Positions 47,236 to 59,822 are shown, numbered from the stretch's first letter. The stretch is 64,000 bases of DNA from Roseateles violae (GCF_030410485.1 NZ_JAUHHC010000004.1:186001-250000); one strand, 5' to 3'. Translations and numbers: made by a program. The notes: a model not told the origin generated them from the sequence alone.

Positions 47236-50037
47236 ATGGGATACAGAAGCACCTTGCTCGCTCTGCTGGCGAGTGCCGCGATGGCCGCTTGCGGCGGCGG
47301 CGATATCGCCACCGGCGCGCTCAGCGGCAATGACAAGCAATCGTCGAACACGGCGCCCAGCAGCCCTGCAGCCTCTTCGCCAACGCCAAGCGTCATAGCT
47401 TCAAAACTGGAGCTGGCTGACGCGCAAGGGGCGGCCTTGAGCACCCCGACCCTGTCGCAAACCGAGACCCGTTATCTCAAGGTTACCGCCCAGAATTCAC
47501 AGCCTTACAAACGCGTGGAGGTCTCTCTCGACAGCACCGCGCTGGCCGTCGTGACCCCATCGTCCCGGCTGACCGATGAAAAAGGCGTTGCCCTGTTCAC
47601 CATCGCACCGGCCTCTACCTCGTCCAACGGCGCCATCAAGGTCACGGCCAAGGTGGATACCGACGGCGCTCAGGTCACCAACACGCTTGATCTCCAGGTC
47701 GTGCCGGCGTCCACGCCGCCGGTCACCGCGGCGAAACTGGAATTCGTCGATGCCCAGGGTTTGGCTTTGACCACACCCAACCTTTCGCAGACCGACGCCC
47801 GTTATCTCAAGATCACAGCCCAGAATTCCCAGGTGTCCAAACGCGTGGAGATTTCTCTCGACAATGCCCTTGCGGTCGTGACTCCGACGGCGAAGCTGAC
47901 CAGTGAGAATGGCGTTGCGCTGTTCACCATCGCACCGGCATCTGCTTCCGCCAACGGTGCAGTCAGGGTCACCGTCAAGGTGGACACGGACGGAGCCCAG
48001 ATCACAAAAACGCTCGATCTTCAGGTGATTCCGGCGGCTCAGACACCCGTTGTCGCTTCGAAGCTGGAACTCATTGACGCTCAGGGCAAGGTCTTGAGCA
48101 ACCCCGGCCTTTCTCAGACCGAGCCGCGTTCTCTCAAGGTCACCGCCCAGAATTCTCAAGCCTTCAAGCGCGTGGAGATTTCTCTTGACAATGCCTTGGC
48201 CGTCGTGACTCCTTCGTCGAAGCTGACCGACGAGTTTGGCGTTGCGCTGTTCACCATCACGCCGGCATCCATCGCCTCCAATGGCGTCGTCAAGGCCACC
48301 GCCAGGGTGAATACGGACGCTGCACAAGTTACGAATGCGATGGACCTCCAGGTCACGCCGGGCAAGGTGTCGCTGACAGGCTTGTCTGCAACACCGATGT
48401 CCGTCCAGCTGGGCCAGGCGATTACGGTCGGCGTCAATGCGCAGATCGACGGAGTAGCCGCTCCGCAGAACAGCGTCTCGGTCGCCTTCAGCAGTTCCTG
48501 CGGGACGGCGACGCCGGACGTCGTGCGTGTAGATGGCACGGGCAAGGCAAGCACCGTCATTCAGACCCAGGCGGCAGGCGCTTGCACGGTACAGGCCAAC
48601 ACGACCGGTCTTTCGGCGCCCCTGTTAGCCGGCTATGCCGTTACCCCTTTGCCGACGCCATCGGCGTTCGGATTGAAGTTCGTCAAGGCCGACCCGCAAA
48701 TCATCTATATGAAAGACTCGGTCGGCCCGAGGACGTCGCTGCTGACCTTCAAGGTATTCGACTACAACGGCACAGGCGTGGCAGGGCAAAGGGTCTCCTT
48801 CGGTTTCCTCAATTCGAAGGCCGTCGACTTCTGCGGCATCGCCGGCAACCCGGTCGGCTCGACGGGCAGCAACGGTGAGGTGTCCGTCCGGGTCTGCAGC
48901 GGTGTGCAGCCGAGCACGGTACAGGTGCGCGCGACCGTCGACGGAAGCACGATCAGTGCAGACTCCAATCTGCTGACCGTGCAGTCCGGCCTGCCCTCGC
49001 AGCGGTTCTTCGACCTGGGTGCGGCGCAGCTGAATTTCTATGTCGGCGCAGGATTCACCGACCGGTTCAGCGGGTTGACCGTGCCGATCACCGTCTTCGC
49101 GGCCGACCGGCAAGGCAATCCGGTTCCGGATGGCACGCCGGTGATCTTCGTCGCCGAGGGCGGGCAGATCAACTCGAATGGCCAGAGCAGTTGCATCATC
49201 AGTGCAGGCCGGTGCTCGGTCGATCTGATCGGCCAGGATTACCGGCCGCTGGGATCGAGGATCACCGGCGGGGATCCGCGGCCGGGGCGCGTCACCGTGC
49301 TGGCCATGGCCGATGGCGAAGAGCATTTCATCGACAAGAACGACAACAACGTCTACGACGAAGGCGTCGACGAGTTCGAAGATCTGGGACGCCCATTCCT
49401 CGACAAGGACGAGGACGGCATATTCACCGCCTCGTACAAGAATCTCCAGACCGATACCTTGGACGGCGACGCCAGCTATGCCATGGTCGGCGAAGCTGAG
49501 GGAACGAAAGACTGCCCCAACAATACGAACAGAGGCTTGTCGGTCGCCAATACCTGCAATGCAACCTGGAACGGGTCGGGCGTCAGGGCCGATGGGCGTT
49601 TCTACACGCCGACCAAGGTGCGGCGCGCGATCGTCATGGTGTTCTCCGGAGGCGAGATCGCATATCCCAATTCATCGACCGTGCCCCTGACATCGGCCTG
49701 CGGCCATAGCGCCGATTCGCGGTCCTATGACTCGACCATTCCCAGCAACAAGAGGACCGCACTCATCAATTGCGCTCGCAACGAAATGAAGGTTCAGTTG
49801 GCCGACAGGAACGGCAACCCGCTGCCGGCCGACGCCGCGCTGAAGGTCGCCGTACGGCAGACCAGCTCGACCGGGACCTGCACGGCCAGCCTGGGCGGTA
49901 GCGGAACCGTCGTCGGCAACAGCACCGAGCCGACGCTGCACCAGATCCTGCTGAAGGACTGCAGCGGTGGCGAATTCGTCGATCTCTCGGCGACCGTCAA
50001 GGCCAAGACAACGACGTTCACGATCGCCGTGCCCTAG
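47236..50037 (+). CDS. Large lipoprotein with Ig-like repeats (candidate adhesin)
   Basis: 933 residues. Signal and lipobox (LASAAMAAC) point to an outer-membrane lipoprotein. A Ser/Thr/Pro linker is followed by three near-identical Ig-like (Big-1/invasin type) repeats of about 109 residues (55-376), each beginning KLEL.DAQG and containing KRVEISLDNALAVVTP. Further Big-1-like domains lie at about 377-700. D723-x-D-x-D-G (DKDEDG), with the preceding DKNDNN, is an EF-hand-like calcium loop. The C-terminal 200 residues are unlike anything I recognise. It may take the place of MshQ, a large msh-locus protein, but no homology is claimed. A terminator follows. Confidence 0.8.
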   Translation: MGYRSTLLALLASAAMAACGGGDIATGALSGNDKQSSNTAPSSPAASSPTPSVIASKLELADAQGAALSTPTLSQTETRYLKVTAQNSQPYKRVEVSLDSTALAVVTPSSRLTDEKGVALFTIAPASTSSNGAIKVTAKVDTDGAQVTNTLDLQVVPASTPPVTAAKLEFVDAQGLALTTPNLSQTDARYLKITAQNSQVSKRVEISLDNALAVVTPTAKLTSENGVALFTIAPASASANGAVRVTVKVDTDGAQITKTLDLQVIPAAQTPVVASKLELIDAQGKVLSNPGLSQTEPRSLKVTAQNSQAFKRVEISLDNALAVVTPSSKLTDEFGVALFTITPASIASNGVVKATARVNTDAAQVTNAMDLQVTPGKVSLTGLSATPMSVQLGQAITVGVNAQIDGVAAPQNSVSVAFSSSCGTATPDVVRVDGTGKASTVIQTQAAGACTVQANTTGLSAPLLAGYAVTPLPTPSAFGLKFVKADPQIIYMKDSVGPRTSLLTFKVFDYNGTGVAGQRVSFGFLNSKAVDFCGIAGNPVGSTGSNGEVSVRVCSGVQPSTVQVRATVDGSTISADSNLLTVQSGLPSQRFFDLGAAQLNFYVGAGFTDRFSGLTVPITVFAADRQGNPVPDGTPVIFVAEGGQINSNGQSSCIISAGRCSVDLIGQDYRPLGSRITGGDPRPGRVTVLAMADGEEHFIDKNDNNVYDEGVDEFEDLGRPFLDKDEDGIFTASYKNLQTDTLDGDASYAMVGEAEGTKDCPNNTNRGLSVANTCNATWNGSGVRADGRFYTPTKVRRAIVMVFSGGEIAYPNSSTVPLTSACGHSADSRSYDSTIPSNKRTALINCARNEMKVQLADRNGNPLPADAALKVAVRQTSSTGTCTASLGGSGTVVGNSTEPTLHQILLKDCSGGEFVDLSATVKAKTTTFTIAVP
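47398..48363 (+). repeat. Three tandem repeats of about 328 bp in the Ig-like lipoprotein gene
   Basis: Units begin near 47398, 47728 and 48055. Segments such as GTCACCGCCCAGAATTC and GCGTGGAGATTTCTCTCGAC recur with few changes, so the duplication is recent at DNA level. Length variation between strains is expected. Confidence 0.88.
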
Positions 50038-50098
50038 CCTGCGTCCAGCAGCGACCGCCGTCAGGGAGCGCGCTTCCCCCGGAGTTCGGCTGCTCAAA

Positions 50099-50124
50099 AC
50101 AAGGCCCTCCACGGAGGGCTTTGT
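50099..50124 (+). terminator. Terminator after the Ig-like lipoprotein gene
   Basis: ACAAGGCCCTC pairs with GAGGGCTTTGT (one G-U pair), loop CACG, followed by CGTTCT. It is close in sequence to the suhB and mutS-leader hairpins. It also faces the end of the convergent minus-strand gene. Confidence 0.8.
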
Positions 50125-50145
50125 CGTTCTCGGCCTTCCTTACCC

Positions 50146-51192
50146 TCACCTGGCGACGGCTGCCTCGTTCAAGCCGGCCCGATCGACGTCGACCTGATAG
50201 CCGGCCATCGGCAGCAAGCCGCCGTCGCGCGCTTCGAAGATGGTCAGCAGCGTCGTCGTCCCCTCGCGCCAGCCGACGCCGCCACGGCCGACCACGGCGA
50301 GCCACCAGCGCCCGTCCAGCCACAGGGCCAGATGGCGCAGCTCGACATTGGCGTAGTTAGTCCTGAAGACATCGCGCTGGCGCGGATCAAGGCCGAAGAT
50401 CGGAAAGTCGGGCGGCGAGCGCGGGTCGGCGCGATCGAGGGCAGCCAATACTTCGGCGCTCGGCTGCCCTGGCGACGCGAAGCTCAGGGGCTCCAAGGGC
50501 GCCCCGCCATGGCGGTCGGTCTCGTAGGCCGCGGCGATCTCGGTCGCCATGGCGCGACCGGCCTTGCACAGCGAGGAGGCCTCGTCGCGGCAGAACTGGC
50601 CGGCGACGCTCAGCGCCCTGCGAAAGGACAAGGCCAGCGTGCAGGCCGGTGCCCAGCCGCGGCCGGTCCAGGGCACGACCGTGTAGCGCTCGCCGAGCGT
50701 GATCCGGTCGATCGCCTTGACGACGAAGGCCGGCCGGGCGAAGACCCGGCCGAAGCCGCTGTGACTTCCGCAGGGCACCTCCGCTCCCGGCTCCGCGATC
50801 TTTCGCCAGGGACGACCCGGCCGGGCCTCGACGAAGACCGAGGACTGGCAGTTGGCCGTGCCCTGGATGGTCGAGACGCGGTAGACATCGCTGCCGGCCA
50901 GGCGATCGACACCGACCACGCCGGAGTCGAGCGCATACAGCGCGGCCCTCAGCTCGCGGTCCTGCGCCAGCTCGCCTTGCAGCGCGGACGGCGGCGGCCC
51001 GGCCGGCCGCGTGTCGATCCGCAGCCAGGGCGCCAGCGGCTCCCGGCTGGCCGCCCAGGCCGAGTCCGGCAAGCTCCGGGCCTCGGCCGCCAGCTGCTCG
51101 CAGTCCGAAGGCCGTTCCGCGGCCACCGGGCCCGCGCTTGCCAGAGCCAGCAGGCCCAGCAGCAGGCCGGCGATCCTTCGTTCGCGTTGCAT
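50146..51192 (-). CDS. Secreted protein of unknown function
   Basis: 348 residues. A Sec signal peptide (RIAGLLLGLLALASAGPVAAE) precedes a soluble domain with seven cysteines (SDCEQLA, ANCQSS, VPCGSHSGFG, PACTLAL, QFCRDE, SLCKAG). No family was recognised; the sequence reads as a folded periplasmic protein with WTGRGWAPACTLALSFR and LWLDGRWWLAVVGRGG as distinctive spots. It diverges from mutS with 106 bp between starts. Codon use is like its neighbours, so it seems native. Confidence 0.75.
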   Translation of the reverse strand: MQRERRIAGLLLGLLALASAGPVAAERPSDCEQLAAEARSLPDSAWAASREPLAPWLRIDTRPAGPPPSALQGELAQDRELRAALYALDSGVVGVDRLAGSDVYRVSTIQGTANCQSSVFVEARPGRPWRKIAEPGAEVPCGSHSGFGRVFARPAFVVKAIDRITLGERYTVVPWTGRGWAPACTLALSFRRALSVAGQFCRDEASSLCKAGRAMATEIAAAYETDRHGGAPLEPLSFASPGQPSAEVLAALDRADPRSPPDFPIFGLDPRQRDVFRTNYANVELRHLALWLDGRWWLAVVGRGGVGWREGTTTLLTIFEARDGGLLPMAGYQVDVDRAGLNEAAVAR

Positions 51193-51254
51193 CCTTGCTT
51201 TCCTCCCTTAGGAAACGATAGCAGCCCCGCCCGCTTAAACTAGCAAGCCGCTCG

Positions 51255-51284
51255 CAAAGCCCTCTGCCGAGGGCTTTGTTGTTC
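51255..51284 (+). terminator. Terminator-like hairpin in the mutS leader
   Basis: CAAAGCCCTC (51255-51264) pairs perfectly with GAGGGCTTTG (51269-51278), loop TGCC, then TTGTTC. It lies 15-45 nt before the mutS ATG and after a -10-like TAAACT (51236-51241). No plus-strand gene upstream needs it, as the lipoprotein gene already has a terminator at 50099-50124. It could be an attenuator of mutS. Confidence 0.65.
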
Positions 51285-51298
51285 ATGTTGAGATCCCG

Positions 51299-53893
51299 AT
51301 GACCCAGACCCCCGACTTCAGCGCCCACACCCCGGTCATGCAGCAGTACTTCCGCCTGAAGGCGGAGCATCCGGACGTGCTGGTGTTCTTCCGCATGGGC
51401 GACTTCTACGAGGTCTTCTTCGACGACGCGCGCAAATGCAACGCGCTGCTGGACATCACCCTGACCAGCCGCGGCCAGAGCGGCGGCAACCCGGTCGTGA
51501 TGGCCGGCGTGCCGGTGCATGCGCTGGAGAGCTATCTGGCCAAGCTGATCAAGCTCGGCGAGGCGGTGGCAATCGCCGAGCAGGTGGGCGATGTGGCGAC
51601 GAGCAAGGGGCCGGTCGAGCGCAAGGTGGTGCGCGTGGTCACGCCGGGCACCGTCACCGACAGCGAGCTGCTGGCCGACAAGCAGGACTCGGTGCTGCTG
51701 GCCGTCGTCGCCCAGGGTTCCAGGGCCAGCACGACGCTGGGCCTGGCCTGGTTGTCGATGACCCAGGGCCAGCTGGGCCTGGCCGAATGCAGCGAGCGCG
51801 AGCTGCCCTCCTGGCTGGCGCGCCTGAGCCCGGCCGAGGTGCTGGTCGATCGCGAGAAGCAGCCGGCCGCGGTGCTGGCCGCACGCGCGCCGATCACCAA
51901 CCGCCCGAGCTGGCAGTTCGACTCGGCGCTGGGCGCACGCAAGCTCTGCGAACAGCTGGCCGTCGCCGGCCTGCAGGGCCTCAATGCGGACAAGCTGCCG
52001 GCCGCCCACGCCGCCGCCGCCGCGCTGCTCAGCTATGCCGAGCACACGCAAGGTCGCGCGCTGGCCCATGTGAAGAGCCTGCAGGTGCATCGCAGCTCCG
52101 AGCTGCTGGACCTGCCGCCGGCGACGCAGCGCAATCTGGAGCTGACCCTGACCCTGCGCGGAGAGACCGCGCCGACCCTGCTCTCGCTGCTGGACAGCTG
52201 CCGCAGCGGCATGGGCAGCCGCGCGCTGCGCCACTGGCTGCTGCATCCGAGGCGCGAACGCGGCGAGGCAATCGCGCGGCACGAGGCGATCGCCGCGCTG
52301 CTGGACGGCGGCTACGAGCCGCTGCGCGAGGCGCTGCGCGGCGTGTCCGACGTCGAGCGCATCGCCGCCCGCACCGCGCTGCGCCAGGTGCGGCCGCGCG
52401 AGCTGACCGGCCTGCGCGCGACGCTGCAGGCGCTGCCCGAGCTGCTGCGCACGCTGCCGGCCGGCAGCGCGCTGATCGACGGCCTGGCCGCCGGCCTGCG
52501 CGCCTCCCCGCATATCGAGGAGCTGCTGCGCCATGCGATCGCCGAGGAGCCGGCCGTGCTCTTGCGCGACGGCGGCGTGATCGCCGACGGCTTCGATGCC
52601 GAGCTGGACGAGCTGCGCGGCATCCAGAACAACTGCGACGCCTTCCTGCTTGACCTGGAAAGCCGCGAGCGCGCGCGCACCGGCATCGCCAATCTGCGCG
52701 TGCAGTACAACAAGGTGCACGGCTTCTATATCGAGGTGACCCAGGGCCAGGTCGACAAGGTGCCGATGGACTACCAGCGCCGCCAGACCCTGAAGAATGC
52801 CGAGCGCTACATCACGCCCGAGCTGAAGGCCTTCGAGGACAAGGCGCTGTCGGCGCAGGAGCGATCGCTGACGCGCGAGAAATACCTGTACGAGCTGCTG
52901 CTGGACCAGCTGCTGGAGGAGCTGCCGACGCTGACGGCGCTGGGCCGCGCGCTGGCCAGCCTGGACGCGCTGGCCGCCCTGGCCGAGCGGGCGGCGATGC
53001 TGAACTGGTGCCGGCCCGAGTTCGTCAACCAGCCGGCGATCGACATCACGGCGGGACGGCATCCGGTCGTAGAGGCGCGGCTGCGCGAGACCGGCGCGGG
53101 CGAGTTCATGGCCAACGACTGCCGGCTCGACGCGCGCACCCGCATGCTGGTGATCACCGGCCCGAATATGGGCGGCAAGTCGACCTTCATGCGCCAGGTG
53201 GCGCTGATCGCGCTGCTGGCGGCGATCGGCAGCTATGTGCCGGCGACGGCCTGCCGGCTCGGGCCGATGGACGCGATCCACACCCGCATCGGCGCGGCCG
53301 ACGACCTGGCCAATGCGCAGTCGACCTTCATGCTGGAGATGACCGAGGGCGCGGCCATCCTGCACGGCGCGACCGAGCAATCGCTGGTGCTGATGGACGA
53401 GATCGGGCGCGGCACCTCGACCTTCGACGGCCTGGCCCTGGCCAGCGCGATCGCCAGCCATCTGCACGACAAGACCCGCGCGTTCACGCTGTTCGCCACC
53501 CATTACTTCGAGCTGACCGAGTTCCCGGCCAAGCATGGTCAGGCCTTGAACTGCCATGTGTCGGCGGTCGAGAGCGGCGAGGACATCGTCTTCCTGCACG
53601 AAATCCAGCCCGGGCCGGCCAGCCGCAGCTATGGCGTGCAGGTGGCGCGCCTGGCCGGCATGCCGGCCTCGCTGGTGCGCCAGGCCCGCGCGACCCTGGA
53701 GGCGTTGGAATCGCGCGCGCTGGAAGGCCAGGCGCAGATCGATCTGTTCGCCGCGCCGCCGCAGGCGGAGGCCGCTACGGCGCTGGCGCCGAGCGCGCTC
53801 GACGAGGCAATGGCCGCCGTCGACCCCGATGCCTTGTCGCCGCGCGAGGCGCTGGAACTGGTCTACCGGCTGAAGAAGCTGAGCCTGCAATGA
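51299..53893 (+). CDS. mutS: DNA mismatch repair protein MutS
   Basis: 864 residues. The mismatch-sensing F-x-E motif is F36-Y-E38 in [10 protein letters not shown]; the Walker A is [14 protein letters not shown] (about 618-631), Walker [16 protein letters not shown]. The C-terminal tail ([17 protein letters not shown]) contains the tetramerisation helix. Normal length for the family. Only a weak ribosome binding site is seen (GAGAT). The stop overlaps the downstream hydrolase (ATGA). Confidence 0.98.
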   Translation: MTQTPDFSAHTPVMQQYFRLKAEHPDVLVFFRMGDFYEVFFDDARKCNALLDITLTSRGQSGGNPVVMAGVPVHALESYLAKLIKLGEAVAIAEQVGDVATSKGPVERKVVRVVTPGTVTDSELLADKQDSVLLAVVAQGSRASTTLGLAWLSMTQGQLGLAECSERELPSWLARLSPAEVLVDREKQPAAVLAARAPITNRPSWQFDSALGARKLCEQLAVAGLQGLNADKLPAAHAAAAALLSYAEHTQGRALAHVKSLQVHRSSELLDLPPATQRNLELTLTLRGETAPTLLSLLDSCRSGMGSRALRHWLLHPRRERGEAIARHEAIAALLDGGYEPLREALRGVSDVERIAARTALRQVRPRELTGLRATLQALPELLRTLPAGSALIDGLAAGLRASPHIEELLRHAIAEEPAVLLRDGGVIADGFDAELDELRGIQNNCDAFLLDLESRERARTGIANLRVQYNKVHGFYIEVTQGQVDKVPMDYQRRQTLKNAERYITPELKAFEDKALSAQERSLTREKYLYELLLDQLLEELPTLTALGRALASLDALAALAERAAMLNWCRPEFVNQPAIDITAGRHPVVEARLRETGAGEFMANDCRLDARTRMLVITGPNMGGKSTFMRQVALIALLAAIGSYVPATACRLGPMDAIHTRIGAADDLANAQSTFMLEMTEGAAILHGATEQSLVLMDEIGRGTSTFDGLALASAIASHLHDKTRAFTLFATHYFELTEFPAKHGQALNCHVSAVESGEDIVFLHEIQPGPASRSYGVQVARLAGMPASLVRQARATLEALESRALEGQAQIDLFAAPPQAEAATALAPSALDEAMAAVDPDALSPREALELVYRLKKLSLQ

Positions 53894-54741
53894 GCAAGCA
53901 CGCCGGCACCATCGTCTTCTCGCATGCCAACGGCTTTCCGGCCGGCTGCTACCGCGTGCTGTTCGAGATCTGGCGCGCGGCCGGCTGGGAGGTCCATGCC
54001 CTGCCCCGCTTCGGCCATGACCCGGCCTATCCGGTCACCAGCAACTGGCGCCATCTGCGCGACCAGTTGATCCACTTCATCGAGCGCGAGGTCCGGCCTG
54101 AGGGCCAGGTCATGCTGGTGGGCCATTCGCTGGGCGGCATCCTGAGCCTGCTGGCCGCCAGCAAGCGCCCCGATCTGGCCGAGGGCCTGCTGCTGCTGGA
54201 CAGCCCCATCGTCGCCGGCTGGAAGGCGCACAGCGTGCAGGTGATGAAGGCGACTCGGCTGATGCACCGCGTCTCGCCGGGCAAGATCTCCAGCCAGCGC
54301 CGCCACGAATGGCCGGACCGCGCGGCCGTGCACCAGCACTTCGCCAGCAAGCACAAATTCGCCCGCTGGGACCCGCGCGTGCTGCAGGACTATGTGGACA
54401 GCGGCTTCGAGGAGCGCGAGGACGGCCGCGTGCATCTGAGCTTCCGCCGCGAGGTCGAGACGCGCATCTACGACACCCTGCCGCATCATCTGGAAGGCCT
54501 GCTGCGCCGCCATCCGCCGCGCTGTCCGGTCGGCTTCGTCGCCGGCACGCAGTCGGAGGAATTGCGCCGCGCCGGCGCGGCCGCGTCCAAGGCCCTGGCC
54601 CGCAAGCACTTCGCCTGGATGGAGGGCAGCCACCTCTACCCCTTCGAGCGCCCCGACGACACGGCGGCGCTGGCGCTGCAGATGCTCGAGGCCTTCCGGG
54701 CCGAGCGGCATGAGGGTGGCGAACAAGCCGCCTCGCTATAA
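53890..54741 (+). CDS. Alpha/beta hydrolase
   Basis: 283 residues. [20 protein letters not shown] is the oxyanion-hole region; GHSLGG (about 78-83) holds the nucleophile serine; the late [12 protein letters not shown] contains the likely catalytic histidine. Substrate unknown; related proteins are annotated only as hydrolases. Translationally coupled to mutS by a 4-nt overlap. Confidence 0.88.
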   Translation: MSKHAGTIVFSHANGFPAGCYRVLFEIWRAAGWEVHALPRFGHDPAYPVTSNWRHLRDQLIHFIEREVRPEGQVMLVGHSLGGILSLLAASKRPDLAEGLLLLDSPIVAGWKAHSVQVMKATRLMHRVSPGKISSQRRHEWPDRAAVHQHFASKHKFARWDPRVLQDYVDSGFEEREDGRVHLSFRREVETRIYDTLPHHLEGLLRRHPPRCPVGFVAGTQSEELRRAGAAASKALARKHFAWMEGSHLYPFERPDDTAALALQMLEAFRAERHEGGEQAASL

Positions 54742-54742
54742 T
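54737..54742 (+). promoter_or_regulatory. -10 element of pyrG
   Basis: Perfect TATAAT at 54737-54742, overlapping the stop of the hydrolase gene and about 55 nt before the pyrG start. No good -35 was found at 16-18 nt. Confidence 0.55.
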
Positions 54743-54769
54743 CGCAATTTCCCACCACAGCGCCCTTAA

Positions 54770-56446
<1,677 letters not shown>

Positions 56447-56469
56447 GTCAAGCTTAAAAGCCCACTACC

Positions 56470-56760
56470 ATGCCCGCCGCCTACATCATCGCCAACGTCC
56501 GCGTCACCAACCCGCAGCAGTACGAGGAATACAAGAAGTTCTCGTCGGCGGCCTTCCTGGCCCACGGCGTCGAGGTGCTGGCGCGCGGCGGCCAGGTGGA
56601 GGTGCTGGAGGGCGACTGGACGCCGGACCGCATGGTGCTCTTGAAGTTCCCGAGCACCGCGGCCGCCCGCGCCTTCTACGACTCGCCCGAATACAGTCGG
56701 GCCCGCCAGGCCCGCGAGGGCGCGGCACTGATGCGCATGGTGATCCTGGACGGCATTTGA
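56470..56760 (+). CDS. DUF1330 domain-containing protein
   Basis: 96 residues, ferredoxin-like (dimeric alpha/beta barrel) fold. MPAAYIIANVRVTNPQQYEE and VEVLEGDWTPDRMVLLKFPS are typical of the family. Function unknown. It lies between pyrG and eno, an arrangement seen in related genomes, and is probably co-transcribed with pyrG. Confidence 0.9.
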   Translation: MPAAYIIANVRVTNPQQYEEYKKFSSAAFLAHGVEVLARGGQVEVLEGDWTPDRMVLLKFPSTAAARAFYDSPEYSRARQAREGAALMRMVILDGI

Positions 56761-56850
56761 GCCACGCCGCCTGCGTCTTGTTCAGCGCGGGTAACAAAAG
56801 CCCGGCACCATCTGCGCCTACCGAATTCACAACCTCCTGGAGACCCTTGA

Positions 56851-58137
<1,287 letters not shown>

Positions 58138-58179
58138 GCCCTGCCGAAAGCCCTGGCCCGCCGTCGCGCGGGCCGCGGC

Positions 58180-58185
58180 TACACT
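58180..58185 (+). promoter_or_regulatory. -10-like hexamer 6 nt before ftsB
   Basis: TACACT at 58180-58185 ends 6 nt before the GTG start at 58192, so transcription would begin at the start codon. No Shine-Dalgarno stands between and no clear -35 was found. Confidence 0.35.
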
Positions 58186-58191
58186 CCTGCC

Positions 58192-58461
58192 GTGCGCGCC
58201 TTAAGCATCATCCTCGCGGCCTTCCTGGTCGGCATCCAAGCCCAGCTCTGGCTGGGCAAGGGCGGCCTGCCGCGCGGGGTGCAGCTGCGCGCCGAGCTGG
58301 CCCGCGCCCAGGCGGCCAACGAGCAGGCGCGTGCGCGCAATGCGCAGCTGGAGGCCGAGCTGCGCGATCTGCGCGAAGGTCTGGAGATGGTCGAGGAAAA
58401 GGCGCGGCTCGAGCTGGGCATGATCAAGCCCGACGAGATCTACGTCCAGGTCCAGCGCTGA
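58192..58461 (+). CDS. ftsB: Cell division protein FtsB
   Basis: 89 residues. One membrane helix (LSIILAAFLVGIQAQLWLG) and a coiled coil (AELARAQAANEQARARNAQL) followed by EEKARLELGMIKPDEIYVQV, the typical FtsB/DivIC end. Part of the FtsQLB divisome complex. GTG start. Position directly after eno is conserved in proteobacteria. Confidence 0.95.
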   Translation: MRALSIILAAFLVGIQAQLWLGKGGLPRGVQLRAELARAQAANEQARARNAQLEAELRDLREGLEMVEEKARLELGMIKPDEIYVQVQR

Positions 58462-58471
58462 GCCCGCCCGC

Positions 58472-59110
58472 ATGGACGCGCTGCTGCAGCTGCTGCACCC
58501 CCTGTTCGCGCCCGCCTTCACGCTGCTGGGCAGCCCGATCAGCTGGACCGAGCTGATCGCCTTTGCCTTGGCGCTGTGGATGGTCGTCTGCAATATGCGG
58601 GTGCGCCCGCTGGCCTGGCCGCTGGCCCTGCTCAGCTCGCTGCTCTACTTCCTGCTGTTCTGGGATGGCAAGCTCTATGGCGAGGCCTCGCTGCAGCTGC
58701 TGTTTGCCGCCTTCGCGCTCTGGGGCTGGTGGCAATGGCTGCGCGGCAAGGGCGCGGACGGCGAGAAGCTGCGCGTGCGGCGCCTGGACCGGCAAGGCCT
58801 GGCCCTGGCCCTGCTGCTGACCCTGGCCGCCTGGCCGGTGCTGGGCCTGTTCCTGCAGCACCAGACCGATTCGCCGCTGCCCTACTGGGACGCCTTCCCG
58901 ACCGTGACCAGCCTGCTGGGCCAATGGCTGCTGGGTCGCAAATACCAGGAGAACTGGAGCGTCTGGGTGCTGGTCAACGTGGTCAGCGTCGCCCTGTTCG
59001 CCTACAAGGGCTATTGGCTGACCGTCGTGCTCTACGCGGTCTTCATCCCGATGTCGGTGGCCGGCTGGCGTGCCTGGCAGCGCCAGCTGCAGCCCGCTCT
59101 GGCGGCCTGA
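58472..59110 (+). CDS. pnuC: Nicotinamide riboside transporter PnuC
   Basis: 212 residues with about seven membrane helices. WTELIAFALALWMVVCNMRV and LLFAAFALWGWWQWLRG are typical of PnuC; ENWSVWVLVNVVSVALFAYK contains the late W-x3-N motif. It takes up nicotinamide riboside by facilitated diffusion, trapped by phosphorylation. It lies 10 nt after ftsB and 4 nt before the kinase gene. Confidence 0.93.
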   Translation: MDALLQLLHPLFAPAFTLLGSPISWTELIAFALALWMVVCNMRVRPLAWPLALLSSLLYFLLFWDGKLYGEASLQLLFAAFALWGWWQWLRGKGADGEKLRVRRLDRQGLALALLLTLAAWPVLGLFLQHQTDSPLPYWDAFPTVTSLLGQWLLGRKYQENWSVWVLVNVVSVALFAYKGYWLTVVLYAVFIPMSVAGWRAWQRQLQPALAA

Positions 59111-59114
59111 GGCG

Positions 59115-59783
59115 ATGAGCGGGGCGCTGCGGATCGCCATCGTCGGTGCCGAAAGCACCGGCAAGACGGCGCTGGCCCTGGCGCTGGCCGAGCAACTGGC
59201 CGACAGCACCGGCCTGCGCTGCGTTGCCGTGCCCGAGCTGCTGCGCGCCTGGTGCGAGCGCGAGGGCCGCACGCCGCGGCCCGAGGAGCAGGCCGCCATT
59301 GCCGCCGCACAGACAGCAGCGATCGACGACGCCGCGCAGACGCATGAGCTGGTGCTGTGCGACACCACGGCGCTGATGACGGCGATCTACAGCGAATTCC
59401 TGTTCGCCGACCGCAGCCTGATGGCGCCCGCGCTGGCGGCCCACCGCGGCTACGACCTGACCCTCTTGACCGCGCTGGACCTGCCCTGGCAGGCCGACGA
59501 AGGCATGCGCGACGGCGCGCATGTGCGCGAACCGGTCGATGCGCTGATCCGCGCCGCCCTGCTCGACGCAGGCCTGTCCTGGTCCATCGTGTCGGGCCAG
59601 GGCCAGCGGCGCGTCGATGCGGCGCTCGACGCCATCACCCCGCTGCTGGCCGGCCGCGCCCTGCCCCGCCAGGGCCTGTTCACCCGCATGGCCCGGCGCC
59701 AGGCCGCCCTGCCCGAATGGCGCTGGACCTGCGATTGCGACGTGCCCGAATGCGAGCACGCGATGCGGCAGCGCAGCGCCTGA
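59115..59783 (+). CDS. NadR-like ribosylnicotinamide kinase
   Basis: 222 residues. P-loop GAESTGKTALA (about 9-19) and VLCDTTALMTAIYSEF match the C-terminal kinase domain of NadR; the repressor and adenylyltransferase domains of NadR are absent. With PnuC it forms a nicotinamide riboside salvage pair: uptake then phosphorylation to NMN. The C-terminal WTCDCDVPECEHAM is a possible metal site not expected in the kinase domain. GAGG lies just before the ATG. Confidence 0.88.
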   Translation: MSGALRIAIVGAESTGKTALALALAEQLADSTGLRCVAVPELLRAWCEREGRTPRPEEQAAIAAAQTAAIDDAAQTHELVLCDTTALMTAIYSEFLFADRSLMAPALAAHRGYDLTLLTALDLPWQADEGMRDGAHVREPVDALIRAALLDAGLSWSIVSGQGQRRVDAALDAITPLLAGRALPRQGLFTRMARRQAALPEWRWTCDCDVPECEHAMRQRSA

Positions 59784-59822
59784 GATGAAACCGCCCCTCG
59801 TCCAAGGACTAGCTTGTCCGGT

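Noticed and set aside
47398-48363. Three long direct repeats as a transposon or integron remnant
   Set aside because: They are in frame within one coding sequence and encode Ig-like domains; no terminal inverted repeats or transposase.
50387-53890. A 1167-codon open frame on the minus strand opposite mutS
   Set aside because: It runs antisense to intact mutS, its product is Arg/Ala/Gln/Leu/Gly-rich without domains, and long antisense frames are expected at this GC content.
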